From Streptomycetales bacterium (GTDB lineage: Bacteria; Actinomycetota; Actinomycetes; Prado026): a stretch of 22,500 bases of DNA. The stretch is taken from NCBI GenBank assembly GCA_025361995.1, contig JANYIP010000129.1, positions 1-22,500 on the forward strand, read 5' to 3'. Shown here piece after piece: positions 1-7,612 of this stretch. The notes under the pieces were generated by a model. It made no database searches, was not told the DNA's origin, and saw only the letters and a program-made list of their open reading frames with translations. Both the position numbers and the translations under genes were made by a program. Each line of letters opens with the position of its first letter. Within the stretch, counting starts at the first letter, position 1.

Positions 1-1008
1 CAGGACGTCCCCGGGCCGGATCGCGCGCCCGCCGGGCATGTTCTCGGCCAGCGGCAGGATCGCGCGCACAGCCGTGTCCAGACCGAGGTCGGCGGCCGCG
101 ACCACCGCGCCGGCAACCGCGGCCGCCCCGGCCATGTCGGACTTCATCCAGGCGATCTCGTCCGGGTTCTGCTTGATGTTGATGCCGCCGGAGTCGAAGG
201 TGATGCCCTTGCCGGTCAGGCCTAGAGGAGCACGACCAGACCCGAGCGTGAGCTCGACCACCCGCGGTGGGTGCTCGCTGCCCTGACCGACCCCCAGCAC
301 ACCGCCGAAGCCGCGAGCGCCCAGCTGTGCGGACGTCCATACCGTCGCTCGCGCTCCTGCCTTGGCGGCCCGCTCGACGACGGCGTCGGCCAGGTCCTGC
401 GGTGTGAGCAGGTCACCGGGCATCTCGACCAGAGTCCGGACCCAGTTCGCGGTCGCGCCGCCCACCTCCGCGCGGGCGAGTGCCGCTCGTACCCCGGCGG
501 ACCGGGCTTGGGTGCCGTCGAGGAGCAGCCGCACGGTGGCTACCGCGATCTCGTGCGGTGCCGGTGTCTTGGACCCGACGTACGGCGAACGATACGACCC
601 GAGAAGCACGCCCTCGGCGAAGGCGAGCACAGCGCCAGGACGGTCGGGCCCGACCTGGGCAACCGTCGTCGTCAGCCGCGGGTACCCACGCAGCGATCGC
701 GCTGCATGCATCCCGGCGGCCCGGATGTCGTCGAGCGCTCCGGCCGGTCGACCCAGCCCAAGGCCTACGACCACGGTCGTGCCGACGACGACCAGCACGT
801 GCTCCCCGACCGCGCCGCGAAAGGACGGGACCCGACGCACCGACGCTGCGAGGTCGATGCCCAGCTGGGCGCTCGCCTGGGCCACCCCCGGCCCGCCAGC
901 AGCAGCATCCGCCGCCGAAGGTCCGGAGAAGAACGGCAGCACCAGGACGCCGGTGGTCGCCGCCGATTCCCGGCCCGGCGCCGCGCCGGAGAGCTGGAAG
1001 TCGACCAC
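1..1008 (-). CDS. pepA: M17 leucyl aminopeptidase, C-terminus cut by window edge
   Basis: Two-metal peptidase that removes N-terminal residues from peptides in the cytoplasm. The minus frame is open from a GTG at 1008 to base 1 (336 codons). The M17 core is clear: GKGITFDSGG at about residues 266-275, supplying metal ligands K267 and D272, then K279, then MKSDM with D291. The expected ENMPGG...RPGDV segment follows just before the edge. The NTDAEGR segment with the remaining metal ligands should lie outside the window. The N-terminal half (residues 1-160) is the weakly conserved M17 N-domain. The GTG start lies 2 bases beyond the stop of the solute-binding protein gene (TGA at 1011-1013), so it is the third gene of the regulator-lipoprotein-peptidase operon. 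It probably hydrolyses peptides brought in by the adjacent importer. No strong ribosome binding site is visible, which suggests translational coupling. Confidence 0.93.
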   Translation of the reverse strand, partial: MVDFQLSGAAPGRESAATTGVLVLPFFSGPSAADAAAGGPGVAQASAQLGIDLAASVRRVPSFRGAVGEHVLVVVGTTVVVGLGLGRPAGALDDIRAAGMHAARSLRGYPRLTTTVAQVGPDRPGAVLAFAEGVLLGSYRSPYVGSKTPAPHEIAVATVRLLLDGTQARSAGVRAALARAEVGGATANWVRTLVEMPGDLLTPQDLADAVVERAAKAGARATVWTSAQLGARGFGGVLGVGQGSEHPPRVVELTLGSGRAPLGLTGKGITFDSGGINIKQNPDEIAWMKSDMAGAAAVAGAVVAAADLGLDTAVRAILPLAENMPGGRAIRPGDVL

Positions 1009-1010
1009 CG

Positions 1011-2681
1011 TCAGCCGCTCTTCTGCAGGTTGAGCAACGTCAGCATGGACAGCGAGTTGACCGACCCCATCACCGGCGACATCACGAAGCCGGTGAAGCT
1101 CTTGTTGTGCGCCTCGATGATGTCCGGGTAGTCGAGGATGATGTACGGCCGGTCGTTGTAGATCTTCTCCTGCATCTGGTTGACCAGCGCGTGCCGGGCC
1201 GCCGAGTCGGTCAGGATGCTCTGCTGCGCGTACTGCGCGTCGTACGACGGGTCGCAGTAGCCGCTGTCACTGTTGTTGCCCAGCGCCCCGCAGGTCATGA
1301 CCGAGAGCATGAAGTCCGGGTCCACTGGTGGGACCCAGTCGTACATGGCCAGGTCGTAGGTCAGATACTTTCCGTCCGGGTCGTTCAGTGCCGTGTTGGC
1401 CGCGTCGTCATCCATGCTGCGCTGCTTGATCTGGATGCCGATCTGGGTGAAGTCGTTCTGGATGATCTGGAAGGTGCGATCGCCCGGCCCCTTCTCGTCG
1501 GTCGGAAAGATGACGTCGTAGCTCATCGGGTGCCCGTTCGCGACCCGGATCCCGTCGGAGCCCTTGGCATAGCCGGCCGCGTCGAGCAGCGAGTTGGCCT
1601 TGGCCAGGTCGAAGGTCAGCGGCCGGACGCTCTTGTCGTTCCAGTCCCCGTCCGACGGCGCGATGATCGTGGACCCCGGTTGCGCGAGGCCGAGCCAGGC
1701 TGTCTTGATGATGGAGACCCGGTCCGTGGCGTACTCCATCGCTTCGCGCACGGACGGGTTGAGCAGCTCAGTGTGATTCGTCTTCTTCGGGTTGGTGTTG
1801 ATGATGAAGGTCTTCATCGAGATGCTCGGCGCGGTGTCGACCTCGAGACCGGCCGACTTCAGCGCGCTCACCGCGGTGGCGGGCGTGTACTCGCCGGTCA
1901 TGTCGATCTGGTTCGTCTTGAGCGCCGTCACCATCGCGTCGTCGTTGGCGAAGAACTGCAGGCCGAAGCCGTCGATGTGCGGCTTCTGGCCGTACCAGTT
2001 CGGGTTGCGACCGAAGAGGGCGATCTGGTCCTTGGTGTACTTGGTGAGGACGAACGGGCCGCCCGAGACCAGTGGTGCGTCGTTCTGGAACGTCTTGATC
2101 TTCGACCCGTCACCGACTGCGTACGGAGCCCAGACCTGCTGCGGCAGGATCGACATCTGCTGCATGTTGGACAGCACGTTGGCGACCGGCTTGTCGTAGG
2201 TCATGACCAGCGTCGTCGGAGTCGTCGCCTCGACCGTCTTCAGGTGCGCGACCAGGCCGGCCGAGTTCGCGGTGGCCCCGTCCTGGTACTTCATGATCAT
2301 GTTGAGCGTGAAGGCGGCGTCCGCCGCAGTGAGCGGCTTGCCGTCGGACCACTTGGCAGCCGATTGGGTGGTGAAGGTCCAGGTCAGGCCGTCCGCCGAG
2401 GTCTTCCAGTTGCGCGCGAAGTCGGGGACGATCGCCAGCTTCGCGTCGTACTGCGTCAGCTGGGGGAACACGTACTCGTACACGACGTAGGAGTAGTCCG
2501 ACTGCGATACGAAGGGGTTCAGCGAGTCGATCGGCGAGCTCGTCCCGATGCGGAGCAGCCCACCCTCGCGAGGCTTCGCGGTCGAGGGCTTGCTGGCCGC
2601 CGAGCACCCCGCAGCGAGCAGCGCGACGGCTGCGGCTGCTCCGATCAGCCCTGCCTTGGCCGTACCCGTACGTATCCGCAT
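1011..2681 (-). CDS. ABC transporter substrate-binding lipoprotein, family 5 (peptide type)
   Basis: Extracytoplasmic receptor that captures peptides, or related solutes, for the importer encoded at 3641-7606. The start is the ATG at 2681, chosen because GGAGG (complement of 2687-2691) sits a few bases upstream and a lipoprotein signal follows at once: basic MRIRTG, a hydrophobic run, then the lipobox LAAGC with the lipidated Cys at residue 26. The mature part has the SBP_bac_5 pattern: an early SIDSLNPF segment, PDFARNWKTSADGLTWTF and KWSDGKPLTAADAAFT. Total length is 556 residues, normal for the family. The gene begins 13 bases after the regulator stop codon, and the peptidase gene follows almost without a gap. 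The substrate cannot be read from sequence; dipeptides or oligopeptides are the default for the family. Confidence 0.95.
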   Translation of the reverse strand: MRIRTGTAKAGLIGAAAAVALLAAGCSAASKPSTAKPREGGLLRIGTSSPIDSLNPFVSQSDYSYVVYEYVFPQLTQYDAKLAIVPDFARNWKTSADGLTWTFTTQSAAKWSDGKPLTAADAAFTLNMIMKYQDGATANSAGLVAHLKTVEATTPTTLVMTYDKPVANVLSNMQQMSILPQQVWAPYAVGDGSKIKTFQNDAPLVSGGPFVLTKYTKDQIALFGRNPNWYGQKPHIDGFGLQFFANDDAMVTALKTNQIDMTGEYTPATAVSALKSAGLEVDTAPSISMKTFIINTNPKKTNHTELLNPSVREAMEYATDRVSIIKTAWLGLAQPGSTIIAPSDGDWNDKSVRPLTFDLAKANSLLDAAGYAKGSDGIRVANGHPMSYDVIFPTDEKGPGDRTFQIIQNDFTQIGIQIKQRSMDDDAANTALNDPDGKYLTYDLAMYDWVPPVDPDFMLSVMTCGALGNNSDSGYCDPSYDAQYAQQSILTDSAARHALVNQMQEKIYNDRPYIILDYPDIIEAHNKSFTGFVMSPVMGSVNSLSMLTLLNLQKSG

Positions 2682-2690
2682 GGCATCCTC

Positions 2691-2702
2691 CGGTCTAGAC
2701 GG
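2691..2702. promoter_or_regulatory. Candidate GntR operator (CGGTCTAGACGG)
   Basis: An 8-base perfect palindrome GTCTAGAC (2693-2700) lies inside CGGTCTAGACGG. It spans the regulator stop codon and abuts the ribosome binding site of the lipoprotein gene. HutC-type GntR regulators such as DasR and NagR bind TGGTCTAGACCA-like sites, and this core matches. A second TCTAGA-centred site lies in the divergent promoter region. Operator function is inferred. Confidence 0.45.
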
Positions 2703-3531
2703 TCTGACGAGCGCGGTCGGGCACGACGTTCCAGGCCTTGCGTGCGCCGGTGGCTGTCGGCACCGGCAGGACGTGCCGGTCGGTACGCCCCGACAAGTAG
2801 AAGGCGAAGCCGTCAGCCGGGTACACCTGTTGGAAACAGTCGAACGGAGTCCCATCGGTGGTGAAGGACACTCCCCGGATCCGGGCGACCCGGTCGCGGG
2901 CGGACAGCTTGAGCACTTTGCGGTCGGCCGCGGTCGGCACGGTGATGTCGAGGCACTGCTCCTCGAACGCGTCGGTGAGCCCGTGCCGGCGGGCCAGCAG
3001 GTCGTAGAGCGAGGCGCCGTCGTAGAGCGCGTCCGCGTCCAGGGTCGGCGCGAGCCGGACGGGGATGACGGACTGCTCGCTGATCATCGGGCGGGCGCCG
3101 ATCACGCGTACCCGCAGGATCCGCCAGACTGCCTCGCGGGCGGACAGCTCCAGCGAACGAGCGATATCGGCGGTCGGGATGCCCTGGCTGACCTCAAGGA
3201 CCTGGGTGTCCACCTGCGGAGTGGGCGCGTCTCCCGTCAAGGTCGCGAGCAGGCCACCGGCCCGGGCCGGACTGCTGAAGATCCGTTCGGCAGCAACAAA
3301 AGTGCCGACACCCTGGTGCCGCCGGATCCGGCCGGCGTGCTCGAGCTCGTCCAGCGCGCGGCGCACCGAGATCAGGCTCACCCCGGCCATCGCCGCGAGC
3401 TCCTTGTTGGTGGGGAGAACGTCGCCGGGCACGAGACCACCGTCGACGATGAGGCGCTCGATCATCCCGATCACCTGCTCGTAGCGGAGCTGAGGTCGGC
3501 CAGGGCCAGCCATCCGCGGCATCGGCGGCAT
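2695..3531 (-). CDS. GntR family transcriptional regulator, HutC/UTRA subfamily
   Basis: DNA-binding repressor or activator with an effector-binding UTRA domain. The winged helix-turn-helix covers about residues 15-80 (LPTNKELAAMAGVSLISVRRAL, then the wing RRHQGVGTFV). The UTRA-like domain covers about 100-255 (ARPMISEQSVIPVRLAP and later VSFTTDGTPFDCFQQVYPAD). I chose the ATG at 3531 because GGGAGG (complement of 3537-3542) lies 5 bases upstream. A longer TTG-initiated form from 3564 and ATGs at 3522 and 3513 are possible. The gene is first in the operon with the lipoprotein and peptidase, and divergent from the permease genes, the usual place for a local regulator of an uptake system. The effector is unknown; a peptide or its breakdown product is a reasonable guess. 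Confidence 0.93.
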   Translation of the reverse strand: MPPMPRMAGPGRPQLRYEQVIGMIERLIVDGGLVPGDVLPTNKELAAMAGVSLISVRRALDELEHAGRIRRHQGVGTFVAAERIFSSPARAGGLLATLTGDAPTPQVDTQVLEVSQGIPTADIARSLELSAREAVWRILRVRVIGARPMISEQSVIPVRLAPTLDADALYDGASLYDLLARRHGLTDAFEEQCLDITVPTAADRKVLKLSARDRVARIRGVSFTTDGTPFDCFQQVYPADGFAFYLSGRTDRHVLPVPTATGARKAWNVVPDRARQTV

Positions 3532-3608
3532 CGGCACCTCCCTTGTCCCCACGAGTCGGGCCAAACACTAGAGCATGGTGAGTCGACTGAGTATGTTCTC
3601 TCCAGAAC

Positions 3609-3620
3609 TTCTCTAGACCA
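3609..3620. promoter_or_regulatory. Candidate operator (TCTAGACCA half-site) in divergent promoter region
   Basis: TTCTCTAGACCA has a TCTAGA core and a right half identical to the DasR/NagR-type half-site TCTAGACCA; the left half is degenerate. It lies in the 109-base gap between the regulator start and the permease start. A TATGTT at 3592-3597 could be a plus-strand -10 element, which would put the site at the transcription start, but no convincing -35 is visible. An AGTCGACT palindrome at 3581-3588 is also present. Confidence 0.4.
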
Positions 3621-3640
3621 GCGGCCGAGGGGTGGGTGGA

Positions 3641-4606
3641 GTGCGCGGTTCCGACTACCTCGTCAAGCGCAGCGCGTTCGCCGTCATCACCGTGTTCGTC
3701 GCGATCACGATCAACTTCTTCCTCTTCCGCGTGCTGCCGGGCGACGCAGTCTCCAACCTTGCACGCATCCCGACAGCGACGCCCGAGCTGCGGCACGCCC
3801 TTCGCGTGCAGTTCGGTCTCGACAAGTCGGCGTGGGAGCAGTACTGGCTCTACCTCGGGCAGCTGCTCCACGGCAATCTCGGCATCTCGTTCGCCAACCA
3901 GCAGCCGGTGCGCGACAACCTCGTCACCGCACTCGGGAACACCGTGCCCATGGTGGCGATCGGGACGGTGGTCGCGATCGTGATCGGCATCCTCACCGGG
4001 GTCCTGTCAGCGGTGCGGCGGCACACGGTCGCCGATCACGTCAGCACCAACCTCGCGATCGCCTTCTACGCCTTCCCGACCCAGTTCCTCGGGATGATGC
4101 TGCTGATCCTCTTCGCCGGCCTGCTGCCGTCGGCCGGGATGAGTGACCCTTTCGCGCTCGGCGACGTCAGCTTCGGTTCGCATCTGGCCGACCTCGCGAA
4201 GCACATGGTCCTGCCGGCAGCGACGCTCGCCCTGACGCTGTACGGCGAGAACACCCTGATCGTCCGCTCGGCCATGCTCGAGACCCTCGGCGAGGACCAC
4301 GTGCTGACCGCGCGCGCCAAGGGCTTGTCGCGCCGGGCGATCATCCGCAAGCACGCCCTGCGCAACGCGATGCTCCCCACCGTGACGATGATCGGGCTCT
4401 CACTCGGCAGCATCGTGTCGGGAGCGATCCTGATCGAGGTCATCTTCTCCTGGCCTGGCATCGGCTCCGCGCTCTACCAAGCGGTGCTGCAGCGCGACTA
4501 CCCGATGCTGCAAGGCGGCTTCCTGGTCATCACCGTGACGGTGATCCTGCTCAACTTCGTCGCCGACCTCGCGTACTTCCGCCTCGACCCGAGGATCACC
4601 TCGTGA
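3641..4606 (+). CDS. ABC importer permease, DppB/OppB type
   Basis: Inner-membrane permease, one half of the translocation channel of the peptide importer. It opens with a transmembrane segment (FAVITVFVAITINFFLF) followed by RVLPGD, characteristic of DppB-type proteins. About six transmembrane segments are visible. The ATPase-docking EAA loop reads ETLGEDHVLTARAKGLSRRA at about residues 210-230, followed by HALRNAMLPT. The start is GTG at 3641, preceded by GAGGGG at 3627-3632; an in-frame GTG at 3632 would leave almost no spacing for that ribosome binding site. The stop overlaps the next permease start in GTGA (4603-4606), so the two genes are translationally coupled. Length of about 321 residues is normal. 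Confidence 0.95.
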   Translation: MRGSDYLVKRSAFAVITVFVAITINFFLFRVLPGDAVSNLARIPTATPELRHALRVQFGLDKSAWEQYWLYLGQLLHGNLGISFANQQPVRDNLVTALGNTVPMVAIGTVVAIVIGILTGVLSAVRRHTVADHVSTNLAIAFYAFPTQFLGMMLLILFAGLLPSAGMSDPFALGDVSFGSHLADLAKHMVLPAATLALTLYGENTLIVRSAMLETLGEDHVLTARAKGLSRRAIIRKHALRNAMLPTVTMIGLSLGSIVSGAILIEVIFSWPGIGSALYQAVLQRDYPMLQGGFLVITVTVILLNFVADLAYFRLDPRITS

Positions 4607-5553
4607 GCACGTCGGTGAGCCAGGTCGACGTACCTGAGGTCGAGGTGCAGGAAGGGCTGTGGGCCGCGATCCGCGAGGTGCTGCACGAGCGGACCGCGAT
4701 GGTCGGGCTCGTCATCCTCGCAGCCTTCGTCCTGATGGCGGTCTTCGCGCCGCTGCTGTCGCCGTACGACGTGCACGTGGCCAGCTGCGGGGTCTTCGAC
4801 CCGCCGTCCGCGAAGCACTGGCTCGGCTGCGACGACGGCGGTATCGACATGCTCAGCCTGGTCATCACCGGCGGCCGGATCTCGATGATCGTCGGCTTCG
4901 CGGCGACCCTGGTGGCGATGACCATCGGTGGTGGCGTCGGGCTGGCATCGGGATACTTCGGCGGCTGGGTCGACGTCGTGCTCATGCGGATCACCGACTA
5001 CTTCCTGGTGATCCCCGATCTCGTACTGATGATCGTCATCTCGGCGGTGTGGGGGCCGAGCCTGTCGCACGTCGTCATCGTGATCGGAATCCTGCTGTGG
5101 ACCAGCACCGCCCGGGTGCTCCGGGCCCAGGTCAAGAGCGTGCGCGAACGCGTGTACGTCAAGCGCGCGCAGTCCCTCGGGGCGAGCCACCTGCGGATCA
5201 TCGTGCGGCACGTCCTGCCGCAGGTTGGCCCGCTGCTCATCGCGAACACGGTGCTCACCATCGCCGTCGCCGTCTTCGACGAGACAGCGTTGGCCTTCCT
5301 CGGACTGTCGGACCCGACGGCCACGACGTGGGGCACCGTGATGGAGCACGCGTTCGACCGGACGGCCGTCAGCGCCGGCGCGTGGTGGGCGATCGTCCCG
5401 GCCGGCGTCTCGGTCGCCCTCGTGATCATGGGCTGCTACCTGTTCGGCCAGTCGATCGAGGATGCGCTGAACCCGCGGCTCAAGGTCGCGCACCTGTCGC
5501 CACGGAGCTGGCGGCTGCGCACCCTCGTCGGCCGCGGACCGGACGCCTTGTGA
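4603..5553 (+). CDS. ABC importer permease, DppC/OppC type
   Basis: Second inner-membrane permease of the peptide importer, 316 residues. After a short cytoplasmic N-terminus there is a transmembrane helix (MVGLVILAAFVLMAVFAPLLSPYD), then the periplasmic HWLGCDDGG(I)DMLS segment typical of DppC (usually HPLGTDxxGRDVLS; here Cys and Gly replace Thr and Arg-Asp neighbours). The EAA loop reads YVKRAQSLGASHLRIIVRHV at about residues 185-205, followed by LPQ. GTG at 4603 overlaps the preceding stop by 4 bases. Its own stop overlaps the GTG of the first ATPase at 5550-5553. Both overlaps support one polycistronic message with equal dosage of the subunits. Confidence 0.95.
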   Translation: MSTSVSQVDVPEVEVQEGLWAAIREVLHERTAMVGLVILAAFVLMAVFAPLLSPYDVHVASCGVFDPPSAKHWLGCDDGGIDMLSLVITGGRISMIVGFAATLVAMTIGGGVGLASGYFGGWVDVVLMRITDYFLVIPDLVLMIVISAVWGPSLSHVVIVIGILLWTSTARVLRAQVKSVRERVYVKRAQSLGASHLRIIVRHVLPQVGPLLIANTVLTIAVAVFDETALAFLGLSDPTATTWGTVMEHAFDRTAVSAGAWWAIVPAGVSVALVIMGCYLFGQSIEDALNPRLKVAHLSPRSWRLRTLVGRGPDAL

Positions 5554-6605
5554 CCGCCGACCTTGCTACGGCCCCGCTGCTGGAGGTCGCCGGGCTCCAC
5601 GTGTGGTTCGAACTGCCGGGCGGGCGCGAGCTGCACGCCGTCCAGGACGTCGCCCTGACCCTCGAGGCCGGGCAGCGGGTCGGGCTGGTCGGCGAGTCCG
5701 GGTCGGGAAAGACGACGACCGCGCTGACGATCATGGGGCTGCTCCCGTCCTCCGCCGCAGCCGCCGGCCGGGTCGCCGTGCGCGGCGAAGACCTGATGCC
5801 AGGCCTCGAGAACGGCTTCCGCAGCCACCGCTGGACCGACATCGCGATGGTGTTCCAGGGCGCGATGAACGCGTTCAACCCGGTCCGTACCGTCGGCTGG
5901 CAGATCGCCGAGCCGATGATCGCCCACGGTACGGCGACCGGCTCAGCCGCCAAGGCACGCGTTGCTGAGCTGCTGGAGCTGGTCGGCATCCCGGCCGCCG
6001 CGGCCACCCGCTACCCGCACGAGTTCTCGGGGGGCATGCGCCAGCGCGCCGCCATCGCGATGGCGCTCGCGTGCGAGCCCAAGATCCTGCTGGCCGACGA
6101 GCCTACGACCGCTCTTGACGTGATGGTGCAGGCGCAGATCCTCGACCTGCTGACCCGGCTGTGCGGCGACCTCGGCCTGGCCCTGCTGCTGGTGACCCAC
6201 GACCTCGGTGTGGTCGCCCAGACCTGCGACGACGTCGCCGTCATGTACGCCGGCGAGATCGTCGAGCGCGGCCGGATCGACGCGCTGTTCCACGACGCCG
6301 AGCACCCGTACACGCGCGCGCTGTTCGCCGCGACGCCAGACCTCTACGGCGACGAGCCGGTGGCCTCGATCCCGGGGTCGCCACCCGACCTCGCCCGTCC
6401 CGTCGTCGGCTGCGCCTACCGGCCCAGGTGCCCGCTGGCGTTCGCCCCGTGCGTCGACGTGCGGCCAGTGCTCGCGCCGGTCTCGGCGACGACGGCGACA
6501 CCGCCGGGGACACAGCCGTTGACAGAGCCGTTGACAGAGCCGTCGACAGAACCGGCGCGCCACCTGGTGGCGTGTCATGCCGCATCCTCGGCGCGCGCGA
6601 CATGA
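5550..6605 (+). CDS. ABC importer ATPase, DppD/OppD type
   Basis: Cytoplasmic ATP-hydrolysing subunit, 351 residues. Walker A is GESGSGKT at 48-55, the signature is FSGGMRQR at 159-166, Walker B with catalytic Glu is ILLADEP at 179-185, and the switch His lies in LLVTHDL near 217. The C-terminal oligopeptide/dipeptide ABC extension is present, with the Cys-rich pattern C288, C294, C301 and C342. The start is the GTG at 5550, overlapping the permease stop. The frame stays open far upstream inside the permease gene, but that upstream part does not resemble an ATPase. The ATGA at 6602-6605 couples it to the next gene. Unusual is a Pro/Thr/Glu tandem repeat (PLTEPLTEPSTEP) between the Cys clusters. 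Confidence 0.95.
   Translation: MTADLATAPLLEVAGLHVWFELPGGRELHAVQDVALTLEAGQRVGLVGESGSGKTTTALTIMGLLPSSAAAAGRVAVRGEDLMPGLENGFRSHRWTDIAMVFQGAMNAFNPVRTVGWQIAEPMIAHGTATGSAAKARVAELLELVGIPAAAATRYPHEFSGGMRQRAAIAMALACEPKILLADEPTTALDVMVQAQILDLLTRLCGDLGLALLLVTHDLGVVAQTCDDVAVMYAGEIVERGRIDALFHDAEHPYTRALFAATPDLYGDEPVASIPGSPPDLARPVVGCAYRPRCPLAFAPCVDVRPVLAPVSATTATPPGTQPLTEPLTEPSTEPARHLVACHAASSARAT
6522..6557 (+). repeat. 12-bp coding tandem repeat (LTEP units)
   Basis: Three 12-base units ACAGAGCCGTTG/ACAGAGCCGTCG/ACAGAACCGGCG run in frame near the 3' end of the first ATPase gene, and a shortened copy precedes them at 6511-6521. They encode repeats of (L/S)TEP between the last Cys residues of the C-terminal extension. 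The copy number may vary between strains. Confidence 0.75.
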
Positions 6606-7606
6606 CCGAGCTGCTCGTGGTCGAGGACCTGCACACGACGTACAGCAGCCGGCGGACGATGACCGACCGGCTGGCTCGGCGGCCGCTGGAGCAGGTGCGC
6701 GCCGTGGACGGCGTCTCGCTGCACGTCGCGAAGGGCGAGATGCTGGCGCTGGTCGGCGAGTCGGGCTGCGGCAAGACCACGACGCTGCAGAGCATCCTGC
6801 GGATGGTGCCCACTGCGGGCGGCGTCGTACTCATCAACGGCACGGACGTGACAGCGCTGTCGGCTCGGCAGATGCGCCCGCTGCGCCGCCACGTCCAGAT
6901 GATCTACCAGGACCCGTACGAGTCGCTCGACGTACGGTTCCGGGTCCGACAGACCGTCGAGGAACCGTTGCTGGTGCACGGGATCGGCGCCACCAAGGCC
7001 GAGCGCCTCGAGCTCGTCAGGGCAGCGATGGTGCGCGCCGAGCTGATTCCACCGGAGTCCTACCTCGAGCGGTACCCGCACCAGCTCTCCGGCGGGCAGC
7101 GCCAGCGTGTGGCCATCGCCGCGAGCCTGGTGCTGGAGCCCGAGCTCCTGCTGGCCGACGAGCCGGTCTCGATGCTCGACGTGTCGGTGCGTGCGGGGGT
7201 CCTCTCCCTGCTCGACCGGCTGCGTCGCGGCGGCACGATGGGGATCGTCATGATCACCCACGACCTGTCGACAGCGGCACACTTCGCGGACCGGATCGCC
7301 GTGATGTACCTCGGCCGGATCGTCGAGGAAGGTCCGGCCCACGACGTCATCCACCACCCGCAGCACCCGTACACCCAGGCACTGCTCTCGATCGTGCCGA
7401 GGCCCGACCCGCGCGAGCGGAGCCGAGGCACCATCCTCACCGGCGAGACCCCGAACCCGCGCAACCTGCCGAGCGGGTGCCGCTTCCACCCGCGCTGCCC
7501 GGTGGCTACCGACGTCTGCCGGGTCACCGACCCCGCGCTCGCCCCCCCGCGCCATGCCCAGGGGCCGGTGGTGGACGGCCACGTCTGCGCCTGCCTGCTC
7601 GCCTGA
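6602..7606 (+). CDS. ABC importer ATPase, DppF/OppF type
   Basis: Second cytoplasmic ATPase of the importer, 334 residues. Walker A is GESGCGKT at 52-59, the Q-loop is MIYQDPYESLD at about 100-110, the signature is LSGGQRQR at 162-169, Walker B is LLLADEP at 182-188, and the switch His is in MITHDLS near 220. The C-terminal extension contains GCRFHPRCPVATDVC, the Cys motif usual for this subfamily. ATG at 6602 overlaps the preceding stop in ATGA. It is the last gene of the importer operon. It ends only 6 bases from the stop of the convergent hydrolase gene, and no terminator hairpin is visible between them. Confidence 0.95.
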   Translation: MTELLVVEDLHTTYSSRRTMTDRLARRPLEQVRAVDGVSLHVAKGEMLALVGESGCGKTTTLQSILRMVPTAGGVVLINGTDVTALSARQMRPLRRHVQMIYQDPYESLDVRFRVRQTVEEPLLVHGIGATKAERLELVRAAMVRAELIPPESYLERYPHQLSGGQRQRVAIAASLVLEPELLLADEPVSMLDVSVRAGVLSLLDRLRRGGTMGIVMITHDLSTAAHFADRIAVMYLGRIVEEGPAHDVIHHPQHPYTQALLSIVPRPDPRERSRGTILTGETPNPRNLPSGCRFHPRCPVATDVCRVTDPALAPPRHAQGPVVDGHVCACLLA

Positions 7607-7612
7607 GCCCGG

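Noticed and set aside
215..260. Possible frameshift in the aminopeptidase just before the GKGITF motif
   Set aside because: Reading the frame codon by codon gives LGSGRAPLGLTGKG without a stop, and the frame is continuous from 1008 to 1.
480..4146. Long plus-strand open frames opposite the aminopeptidase, lipoprotein and GntR genes
   Set aside because: They are Arg/Pro/Gly-rich mirror translations typical of the antisense of high-GC genes, with no motifs, whereas the minus-strand frames carry clear family signatures.
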